Below, piece after piece: positions 39,191 through 46,185 of a DNA stretch of 47,514 nt. Origin of the DNA: JAWWBL01 sp033720975 (GTDB lineage Bacteria; Actinomycetota; Acidimicrobiia; Spongiisociales; ZC4RG35); the NCBI GenBank assembly GCA_033720975.1, contig JAWWBL010000002.1:1-47514 (forward strand), in the 5' to 3' direction. The notes under the pieces were generated by a model. That model ran no database searches. It was not told the DNA's origin and saw only the letters and a program-made list of their open reading frames with translations. The translations under genes were made by a program, and so were the position numbers. Every line of letters starts with the position of its first letter. The first letter of the stretch is position 1.

Positions 39191-39493
39191 ATGATGGCCG
39201 CTGCTTTTCTGTTGGCAGATGTCAGGCCTGACGACATGGAGGCGTATCGCGCCAGTGGTTACCTCGAGGCAGCATTCGAGTCAGCGACGCGTCACGGCGG
39301 GGTATACCGCGCTCGAGGTGGCAATACGATCGTCCTCGAGGGGGAGTGGGATCCCGGCCGGATGGTCGTCATCGAATTCCCTTCAATGGACGATCTTCTG
39401 GCCTGGTACGAGAGCCCCGAGTACCAGGAGTCGGCGCCAGTCCGGAGGCGTCTCGTGCCGAACTCGATGTTGGTGGCTCTGGAAGGGAGTTGA
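39191..39493 (+). CDS. DUF1330 family protein
   Basis: The 100-residue protein is a small dimeric alpha-beta barrel type. Segments D-M-E-A-Y-R-A-S-G, G-G-V-Y-R-A-R-G-G, E-G-E-W-D-P-G-R-M-V-V-I-E-F-P-S and W-Y-E-S-P-E-Y-Q are typical of DUF1330. The family's reaction is not established. The ATG at 39191 follows a GGGAG Shine-Dalgarno; a second ATG lies directly after it. It is divergent from the cyclase gene and converges with rex. Confidence 0.85.
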   Translation: MMAAAFLLADVRPDDMEAYRASGYLEAAFESATRHGGVYRARGGNTIVLEGEWDPGRMVVIEFPSMDDLLAWYESPEYQESAPVRRRLVPNSMLVALEGS

Positions 39494-39505
39494 GCCGGGC
39501 TTTGG

Positions 39506-40114
39506 CTATCCGTAATAGCTGAGGATCTGAAGCTCGGTTGAGAGGTCGACCTGCCGCACTGCGACCCCGTCGGGCACGGTGACGCGAGCAGGCGCGAAAT
39601 TGAGAATCGAAGCGATGCCGGCCGATATCAGCGACTCGGTGACGGACTGCGCGGCCGTGGCCGGCACGGCCAGGATGGCCATGTCGAACCGATGCTTCCC
39701 CGCATCGGAAGTCATGGCACTCACATCTGAGACCCTCACACTTCCGACGGTTTCTCCGATCCGGTCCGGGTCGATGTCATACAGGGCGACGACGTCGAAG
39801 CCTCTCTTGGCCAGCCCCGAGTAGCGGGCGAGCGCGGTTCCGAGGTTGCCGGCGCCGACGATCGCCACCCTCCTTCGATGTTCGATCCCGAGCTCGCGCC
39901 GTATCCGGTCCCGCAGCGCCGGCACCGAGTAACCCACACCGCGGGTTCCCTGGAACCCCAGGTCGGACAGGTCTCGCCGTACGTTGGCCGCGTTCACGCC
40001 TGCTGAGTCGGCTAGAGCATCAGACGAAACCGTTTCGCTTTGCCCCTCGACCTCTTCGAGCAGTCGCAGGTATCGAGGCAAGCGTGAAACCGTGGCTCGT
40101 GACAGGTCGCTCAT
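39506..40114 (-). CDS. rex: Redox-sensing transcriptional repressor Rex
   Basis: The 202-residue protein has an N-terminal winged helix (A-L-A-D-S-A-G-V-N-A-A-N-V-R-R-D-L-S-D-L-G recognition region and G-V-G-Y turn) and a C-terminal Rossmann domain with V-G-A-G-N-L-G for NADH. L-N-F-A-P-A and a C-terminal helix that swaps in the dimer are also present. Rex dimers leave DNA when NADH rises and control respiratory genes. A Rex-operator-like sequence overlaps its own start codon, so it is probably self-regulated. It is divergent from the MenJ-like gene and lies about 2.6 kb from nuoA. Confidence 0.95.
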   Translation of the reverse strand: MSDLSRATVSRLPRYLRLLEEVEGQSETVSSDALADSAGVNAANVRRDLSDLGFQGTRGVGYSVPALRDRIRRELGIEHRRRVAIVGAGNLGTALARYSGLAKRGFDVVALYDIDPDRIGETVGSVRVSDVSAMTSDAGKHRFDMAILAVPATAAQSVTESLISAGIASILNFAPARVTVPDGVAVRQVDLSTELQILSYYG

Positions 40115-40131
40115 TGTGAAATACTGTACAA
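40114..40131. promoter_or_regulatory. Rex operator-like site at rex start
   Basis: TTGTGAAATACTGTACAA matches 12 of the 14 fixed positions of the actinobacterial Rex operator TTGTGAA-N4-TTCACAA. It starts at the rex initiation codon and lies in the divergent rex/MenJ-like promoter region, so it can serve both. Confidence 0.72.
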
Positions 40132-40174
40132 GCGCTTTCTCGCATCGCTGTTACGCCACATACCATCGGAAAAG

Positions 40175-41407
40175 ATGACCTCTCCTTCAGTCCTCATCGT
40201 CGGGGGCGGGCCCGCCGGCTCCGCCGCCGCCTACTGGCTGGCCAGGGCCGGCCACGACGTCACGCTTGTCGAGAAGAAGGAGTATCCCCGCGAGAAGACA
40301 TGTGGCGACGGGCTCACCCCACGCGCGATCCTCCAGCTGCAGGAGATGGGGTTCGATTTCGAAGTCGCCGAGTTTCACCGCATCACGGGCCTCCGCTCCT
40401 ACGCGGGCGACGACTTGATGATCGAGATGCCTTGGCCCGAGCACAGCAAGTTTCCCAACTGGGGAGGTGTCATCCGCCGCAGTGACCTCGATGCTCAGGT
40501 CGCCAGGCTTGCAGAAAAGGAAGGGGCGACGATCAGGGAGAAGACCAGCGCTATTCCCGTGATCGAAGGCGGGGAACTGAAGGCGGTCGAACTGGAGAGC
40601 GCTGGTGAGTCTGAGGTCGTGAAACCCCTCTACACCGTTGTTGCCGATGGCTCGATGAACCGGTTCGGGCGTGCCTTGGGAACTGAGCGTCGGAGGGATT
40701 ACCCGCTCGGAATGGCAGCTCGCGGGTATTGGACCTCGCCGCGTTCGGACGACAGGTTTCTCGAGAGCCAGTTGGACATGCGCGACTCGTCGGGGGCGAC
40801 GATGCCTGGTTACGGGTGGGTGTTCCCCCTTGGCGACGGGACCGTAAACGTCGGCGTCGGCCTTCTCTCCACCTTCAAGCGCTGGAAACAGGTGAACACG
40901 TCGACCATGCTCGACGACTACGTCGCTCGCGCTCCTGATTATTGGCAGCTGTCCGGTCCCACGGGCAAGCCGATGGGTGGCAAGCTTGCAATGTCGTTCT
41001 CCAAGACCCCCCTAATGGGCTCTAATTGGCTCACCATTGGTGATGCGGCCGGAGCGATCAACCCGTGGAACGGGGAGGGGATCTCCTACGCCTACGAGAC
41101 TGGCCGCATCGCAGCCGAACACATCGGCGATGCTCTGGCGACGAGCGATCCGACCGTGCTCGGGCGCTACCAGCAACGGCTCGACGAGGAGTACGGCCTC
41201 TATTACAAGATGGCCAGGATCTTTGTCAGGCTGATTGGCAACCCGACCGTGATGCGAACTCTGGCCCACACCGGACTGCGGAACCGGACTCTCATGGAGT
41301 GGACGCTCAAGGTCATGGCCAATCTCTTGGATGAGGACGACAAGGAGATGGGAGAGAGGGTTTACTCCGCACTTGCCGCCATCGTCCGTCGACTTCCCAC
41401 GTCGTGA
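40175..41407 (+). CDS. Geranylgeranyl-reductase-family FAD oxidoreductase (MenJ-like)
   Basis: The 410-residue flavoprotein has an N-terminal FAD-binding motif V-G-G-G-P-A-G-S-A-A-A-Y-W-L, then K-T-C-G-D-G-L-T-P-R (the family C-G-D-G-L signature), G-Y-G-W-V-F-P-L, and I-G-D-A-A-G-A-I-N-P-W-N-G-E-G-I. This family reduces isoprenoid double bonds; the mycobacterial relative MenJ reduces one unit of the menaquinone side chain. Actinobacteria often have such a gene right before the nuo operon, as here. It shares its promoter region with rex, so redox control of quinone modification is plausible. Confidence 0.9.
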   Translation: MTSPSVLIVGGGPAGSAAAYWLARAGHDVTLVEKKEYPREKTCGDGLTPRAILQLQEMGFDFEVAEFHRITGLRSYAGDDLMIEMPWPEHSKFPNWGGVIRRSDLDAQVARLAEKEGATIREKTSAIPVIEGGELKAVELESAGESEVVKPLYTVVADGSMNRFGRALGTERRRDYPLGMAARGYWTSPRSDDRFLESQLDMRDSSGATMPGYGWVFPLGDGTVNVGVGLLSTFKRWKQVNTSTMLDDYVARAPDYWQLSGPTGKPMGGKLAMSFSKTPLMGSNWLTIGDAAGAINPWNGEGISYAYETGRIAAEHIGDALATSDPTVLGRYQQRLDEEYGLYYKMARIFVRLIGNPTVMRTLAHTGLRNRTLMEWTLKVMANLLDEDDKEMGERVYSALAAIVRRLPTS

Positions 41408-41408
41408 C

Positions 41409-41885
41409 CTACTGCTGGCGACGCCGGTATTGGATCGTCCACAGCTCGTCCCAGGTTTCACCATCGTCACCGCTCCGCTGCCAGTGCCACGTGAGCGAGT
41501 TCTCCTCGATGTCGGTGAACACCATCCGCTGAACGATCTGTTCGCCTTCCTCGGCGACGGCGGGCGTCCTCAACTCCATCACGCCGTCACGCATGCCTCC
41601 CTCGAAGAGCAGATAACCACCGCTGCTGTCAACCCATGTCTGGCGCCACGAGGACGCCTTCTCGTCGTAAACCGACACACTGTGACCGAGAAAGCTCCCG
41701 TCACCGGTGGCGAAGTTCTCTTCGACGACGCACTTCCCGAATCGGTGAGCGATCACGTTGCTGCCGGTGGCGAGCTCGCCTGGCTCGCCGCCTGTCTGCT
41801 CCGCCGGCCAGCTCAGCTCCCATACCCCGACCCAGAAGTCGAACTGTGACGCCTCGGGAGTCGAGCAGGGCGATGTCTCGGTCAT
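41409..41885 (-). CDS. DUF1579-like beta-rich protein
   Basis: The 158-residue protein looks like a small beta-barrel of the DUF1579 type: F-D-F-W-V-G-V-W-E-L-S-W near the start, repeated beta-strands, and W-R-Q-T-W-V-D-S-S-G-G-Y in the middle. The frame stays open upstream, but the ATG at 41885 gives the family-like start, and the extension shadows the HAD gene on the other strand. It converges with the MenJ-like gene. Function unknown; it may bind a small ligand. Confidence 0.7.
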   Translation of the reverse strand: MTETSPCSTPEASQFDFWVGVWELSWPAEQTGGEPGELATGSNVIAHRFGKCVVEENFATGDGSFLGHSVSVYDEKASSWRQTWVDSSGGYLLFEGGMRDGVMELRTPAVAEEGEQIVQRMVFTDIEENSLTWHWQRSGDDGETWDELWTIQYRRRQQ

Positions 41886-41940
41886 CGGATGAGGATAGGA
41901 ACCGAGGAGGTGACCTCGGTGGCGCGGATAACCTGACGAC

Positions 41941-42609
41941 GTGCAGAAACCCGTACTGCTTGCCTTTGACGTCAACGAGACCCTTCTCTCCCTGCGGCCG
42001 GTCAAGGAACAGCTAGCCGAATTGTTCGGCGAGGATCCGCCAGTGGGCGAATGGTTCGCTCGGATGCTCCACGGCTCGCTCGTCGCCAATGAAATCGATG
42101 CCTATCGCTCCTTTGGCGTGATCGGGGCCGAGGCTCTGATCACTGTTGCCTTCAGGAGGTCCGTTCCACTTGCTAGGGAGGCCGCAGAGGAGATCGTCAC
42201 CACGATGAGATCCCTTCCTCCGCATCCGGAAGTTCCTGAGGCGATCGAACGGCTCTCCGAGCTGGGCTTCACCATGGTGACGCTCACCAACGGAAGCACT
42301 GAGACAGCCAACGCGCAGGTAGATGCGGCCGGGCTCCGGCCCTTTCTCGAGCGGGTCATATCCGTGGAGGAGGTGGGCAGGTTCAAACCTGCGGCCGCCG
42401 TGTACTCCTACGCGGCGGAGGTCATGGGCGTTGCCGTGTCGGAGATGATGCTCGTGGCGGCGCACGACTGGGATTGCGCCGGAGCACTCCATGCTGGTGC
42501 GAGGTCTGCCTTTGTCTCACGGCCCGGTGTGTTCTGGAACCAAGCTATGCCGCAACCCGAGCTGGTCGTGAGCGACATCGCCCAGTTGGCAGACGCCCTG
42601 GTCACCTGA
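41941..42609 (+). CDS. HAD-superfamily hydrolase, haloacid dehalogenase type II
   Basis: The 222-residue protein has HAD motifs: F-D-V-N-E-T-L with the nucleophile Asp, L-T-N-G-S for motif II, a Lys in R-F-K-P-A-A-A-V-Y, and A-A-H-D-W-D-C-A-G-A for the acidic motif. The N-E-T-L form and the S-R-P-G end are typical of L-2-haloacid dehalogenases and near relatives. Whether it dehalogenates or is a phosphatase cannot be told. The GTG start sits about 55 bases from the divergent DUF1579-like gene. Confidence 0.88.
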   Translation: MQKPVLLAFDVNETLLSLRPVKEQLAELFGEDPPVGEWFARMLHGSLVANEIDAYRSFGVIGAEALITVAFRRSVPLAREAAEEIVTTMRSLPPHPEVPEAIERLSELGFTMVTLTNGSTETANAQVDAAGLRPFLERVISVEEVGRFKPAAAVYSYAAEVMGVAVSEMMLVAAHDWDCAGALHAGARSAFVSRPGVFWNQAMPQPELVVSDIAQLADALVT

Positions 42610-42657
42610 CTGCCGCCAACCTCATTTTTGCCCAAACCTTGCGAAGGAAATGGCCGC

Positions 42658-42675
42658 TTGCGAATTAGTTCACAA
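42658..42675 (+). promoter_or_regulatory. Rex operator-like site upstream of nuoA
   Basis: TTGCGAATTAGTTCACAA matches 13 of the 14 fixed positions of TTGTGAA-N4-TTCACAA. It lies 26 bases before the nuoA start codon, in the 92-base interval that must hold the nuo promoter. A rex gene is 2.6 kb away. Confidence 0.8.
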
Positions 42676-42701
42676 GCTCGCCGCCTTCTAAGCTCGGAAT
42701 C

Positions 42702-43108
42702 GTGACTCTTGCCGATTATCTCCCCATCGGCCTCATGCTCGTCCTCGCCGCAGGCTTCGTCGCGGTTTCGCTCCTGGTGTCCAGGATCTTCAGCCCAAAC
42801 CGCCCGACGCCGGAGAAGCTCGACCCCTACGAGTGCGGGATCGTCCCCGTAGTCGAGCCCAATCAGCGTTTCCCGGTGAAGTTCTATCTCGTGGCGATGC
42901 TCTTCGTGATCTTCGACGTCGAGATCATCTTTCTATTCGCCTGGGGGTCGATCTGGACCGAGCTCGGTTGGTTCGGCATCGGGGCGGTCGTGCTCTTCAC
43001 GCTGTTCGTCGCTGAGACCCTCGCCTACGTATGGAAACGCGGGGCCATCGACTGGAACCTGAAACGGCGTGCCCGGTACATCCCGGAGGAGATGAGGGAA
43101 GCGGCCTA

Positions 43109-43109
<1 letters not shown>
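42702..43109 (+). CDS. nuoA: NADH-quinone oxidoreductase subunit A
   Basis: The 135-residue membrane protein has three helices and the NuoA signature K-L-D-P-Y-E-C-G-I-V-P, followed by F-P-V-K-F-Y-L-V-A-M-L-F-V-I-F-D-V-E-I-I-F-L-F. It is part of the membrane arm of complex I, close to the quinone site. The GTG start has only a weak ribosome binding site. Its TAG overlaps the nuoB GTG by one base. Confidence 0.96.
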
Positions 43110-43572
<463 letters not shown>

Positions 43573-43576
<4 letters not shown>

Positions 43577-44046
43577 CGCCGTTGCTCGAGCAACTCGCAT
43601 CCTCGTTCGAAGCGGTTGTCTGGGAGGAGTCCCATGGTCAGGACGTTGCCATCGTCCCCGGAGATGAGTGGCTCCCGTTCGCCGAGGCAGCACAGGACGC
43701 GGGGTTCGTGCTCCTCGCCGATATCACCGCTGTCGACTGGATGCGTAAGCGGGCGGAGAGGTTCGAGGTCGTCGCCAATCTCGTGTCCATGGATCCGCCC
43801 GCACGGCTGCGGATGAGGACGGGAGTGGGCCGGGAAGATCCGGTGGTTGACTCGCTGACCTCGCTGTGGCCCGGAGCCTCGTTCGCCGAGCGGGAGGTCT
43901 ACGACATGTTCGGCATCCAATTCAAAGGTCATCCCGACCTGACCCGAATTCTCATGCCTGACGATTGGGAGGGTCATCCCCTGCGCAAGGACTTCGGGGT
44001 CGGCTCGGTGCCCGTTCAGTTCAAGGAATCACACCAGGCAACCTGA
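43573..44046 (+). CDS. nuoC: NADH-quinone oxidoreductase subunit C
   Basis: The 157-residue peripheral-arm subunit has the 30-kDa subunit signature E-R-E-V-Y-D-M-F-G-I-Q-F-K-G-H-P-D-L and ends H-P-L-R-K-D-F-G. It is short because the N-terminal part is brief. It is not fused to nuoD. The ATG overlaps the nuoB stop, and its stop overlaps the nuoD start as TGATG. Confidence 0.96.
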
Positions 44047-45392
44047 TGACTGAAGAGAAGAACAAGGAGATGCTCGACGTCTGGATCGCCGGGACCGAAG
44101 AGCCGGGCTTCCAGCCAACGTCGGAGGGTGCTCAGGAGGTGAGTGAGCACGAGTCCGGGGAGCGTCTCGCCACTCAGTACGGCAAGGTGATCGACGACGA
44201 CTACGTCTTCGACGACGAGGTCGACGAGGACGAGCGCACCATCATCAACATGGGTCCTCAACACCCCTCCACCCATGGCGTGTTGCGACTTCAGATCGAG
44301 CTCGAAGGCGAGATCGTCAGGAGGACCAAGCCGATAATCGGGTACCTCCACACAGGCATGGAGAAGACCGCCGAGCAGCTCACTTTCGCCCAAGGCCCAA
44401 CCAACGTGACCCGGATGGATTACCTGGCCCCGCTCCACAACGAGTTGGTTTTCTCGCTCGCAGTAGAGCGGCTGCTCGACGTTGAAGTGCCTCCCCGGGC
44501 AGCGGCGATTCGTGTGTTGATGACAGAGCTCAACAGGATCGCTTCACACCTGGTGGCCCTGGCCACCAACGGCCTTGATCTTGGGGCGCTGTCCATGATG
44601 ATCTACGGCTTCCGGGAGCGCGAGCTGATTCTCTCCTTCTTCGAGAAAACCACCGGCCTGCGCATGAACCACAACTACATCCGCCCGGGCGGAGTCGCCG
44701 CCGATCTCCCTTCGGGATGGAAGGACGACGTGGCGGGGATCCTGGCAGCAATCCCGGGCCGCTTGGAGCAGTACGACGATCTCCTCAGGGAGAATCCGAT
44801 CTGGCTCAGCCGCACCCGAGGTGTCGGTGTCATCACCAAAGAGGAAGCGCTGGCTCTGTCCGTCACCGGTCCGATCCTGAGGGCGACCGGAGTCTCCTGG
44901 GACCTTCGGAAGGCGTTCCCGTATTCGGGGTTCGAGCAGTACGAGTTCGACGTCATCACAGGGGAGAACGGCGACGTCTACGACCGTTATCGGGTGCGCG
45001 TCGACGAGATAGCCGAATCGCTGAAGATCGTCTCCCAGGTGATGGACACCATGCCCAAGGGCGACTACCGCGTGCGTGACCGAAAGGTGACCCCTCCGCC
45101 CCGCGCCCGTCTCGACGAGAGCATGGAGGCTCTGATCCACCACTTCAAGCTCTTCACCGAGGGTTTCAAGGTTCCGCCTGGAGAGACCTACCTGGCCGTC
45201 GAATCCCCCCGGGGGGAGCTCGGGTGCTACCTGGTCTCCGACGGAGAGGGCAAGCCGTACCGGATGCACACCCGCGCCCCGTCGTTCTACAACATCCAGG
45301 CCCTGCCCACGACCATGGCCGACTCCCTGGTCGCCGACACCATCGCCACGATCGCCTCGCTGGACCCGGTCATGGGAGATGTGGATAGATGA
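44046..45392 (+). CDS. nuoD: NADH-quinone oxidoreductase subunit D
   Basis: The 448-residue 49-kDa subunit, which forms the quinone pocket with NuoB, has I-N-M-G-P-Q-H-P-S-T-H-G-V-L-R, G-Y-L-H-T-G-M-E-K, and the standard end L-D-P-V-M-G-D-V-D-R. An acidic N-terminal extension of about 60 residues precedes the conserved part. The downstream gap of 172 bases before nuoE contains the GC-rich repeats, unlike the overlapping junctions before it. Confidence 0.97.
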   Translation: MTEEKNKEMLDVWIAGTEEPGFQPTSEGAQEVSEHESGERLATQYGKVIDDDYVFDDEVDEDERTIINMGPQHPSTHGVLRLQIELEGEIVRRTKPIIGYLHTGMEKTAEQLTFAQGPTNVTRMDYLAPLHNELVFSLAVERLLDVEVPPRAAAIRVLMTELNRIASHLVALATNGLDLGALSMMIYGFRERELILSFFEKTTGLRMNHNYIRPGGVAADLPSGWKDDVAGILAAIPGRLEQYDDLLRENPIWLSRTRGVGVITKEEALALSVTGPILRATGVSWDLRKAFPYSGFEQYEFDVITGENGDVYDRYRVRVDEIAESLKIVSQVMDTMPKGDYRVRDRKVTPPPRARLDESMEALIHHFKLFTEGFKVPPGETYLAVESPRGELGCYLVSDGEGKPYRMHTRAPSFYNIQALPTTMADSLVADTIATIASLDPVMGDVDR

Positions 45393-45448
45393 TGCGGGTC
45401 CGCCCCCTCCGACTCCGCCTAAGCCCGATGGCGGCGGGAGGAAACCCC

Positions 45449-45500
45449 TTTCTCCCCCCGCCTTCGGGGGGAGTACCGGGCGTAGCCCGGGGAGGGGGGC
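45449..45500. repeat. GC-rich double-hairpin repeat, copy 1 (nuoD-nuoE gap)
   Basis: The 52-base unit starts TTTCTCCCCCC, forms a first hairpin (CTCCCCCC paired with GGGGGGAG), then a second (CCGGGC-GTA-GCCCGG), and ends GGGGAGGGGGGC. It is nearly identical to the adjacent copy and to a third at the window end. Confidence 0.85.
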
Positions 45501-45504
45501 GTTC

Positions 45505-45557
45505 TTTCTCCCCCTGCGGAGCGGGGGGAGTACCGGGCGTAGCCCGGGGAGGGGGGC
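45505..45557. repeat. GC-rich double-hairpin repeat, copy 2 (nuoD-nuoE gap)
   Basis: The 53-base unit follows copy 1 after four bases and keeps the same start (TTTCTCCCCC), second hairpin (ACCGGGCGTAGCCCGGGGA) and end. Only the first hairpin's loop differs (TGCGGAGC). It ends seven bases before the nuoE GTG, so it may affect nuoE translation. Confidence 0.85.
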
Positions 45558-45564
45558 AGCTCCG

Positions 45565-46185
45565 GTGAGCTGGTCGCTTCCAACCCAGGACCGCGCTCGG
45601 GAGATCATCTCCAGGTACCCGGAGAAGCGGTCGGCGGTGATGCCCCTCCTCTACCTCGCCATGGCCGAGGACGGCCACCTCACCGACGAGGGCATGGAGG
45701 AGGTGGCCCGCTGGACCGGGATGACTCCCGCCCAGGTCCAGGCGGTGGCCAGCTTCTACACGATGTACAAGCGGGAGAAGACCGGCCGCTACCTGATTTC
45801 CTGCTGCACGTCCATCTCCTGCATGCTGCTTGGCGGCGACGACGTCCTGCACGCCGTCGAGGACCAGTCGGGGGTGCCACACGGGGAGACCGACGACGAG
45901 GGGTTTCTCTCTGTGGAGCACGTTGAGTGCATTGGCGCATGCGGCGGTGCCCCCGCGGTGCAGGTGAACTACGAGTTGATCGAGGGTGTGACGCCCGAGA
46001 AAGCTCGTGAGCTCGTCGACTGGTTGAAGCGGGCGCGGCCCGAAGTGGTCAACACCGATGAGATTCAGCAGTTGTTCGGCGGTGGCAGGAGCTTCGACTG
46101 GGCGATTCCCGAGGACCTGGGTGCTGTCGGGCCGTATCCGGCATTCCAGCCCCTGGGCACGGCCGCCAAAGAGGGCGGTGAATGA
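45565..46185 (+). CDS. nuoE: NADH-quinone oxidoreductase subunit E
   Basis: The 206-residue subunit carries the N1a [2Fe-2S] cluster. Ligands are in C-T-S-I-S-C and C-I-G-A-C. The helix I-I-S-R-Y-P-E-K-R-S-A-V-M-P-L-L precedes A-S-F-Y-T-M-Y. I chose the GTG at 45565. The frame is open back through the repeats, but that part is Pro/Gly/Arg-rich and unlike NuoE. Its stop overlaps the nuoF start as ATGA. Confidence 0.95.
   Translation: MSWSLPTQDRAREIISRYPEKRSAVMPLLYLAMAEDGHLTDEGMEEVARWTGMTPAQVQAVASFYTMYKREKTGRYLISCCTSISCMLLGGDDVLHAVEDQSGVPHGETDDEGFLSVEHVECIGACGGAPAVQVNYELIEGVTPEKARELVDWLKRARPEVVNTDEIQQLFGGGRSFDWAIPEDLGAVGPYPAFQPLGTAAKEGGE

Noticed and set aside
45379..45564. In-frame upstream extension of nuoE through the repeats
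   Set aside because: It would add a Pro/Gly/Arg-rich tail unlike any NuoE; the GTG at 45565 gives the normal start.
44544..45608. Open frame of 354 codons on the minus strand
   Set aside because: It is antisense to nuoD and continues through the GC-rich repeats; its Pro/Leu/Gly-rich part is just translated repeat.
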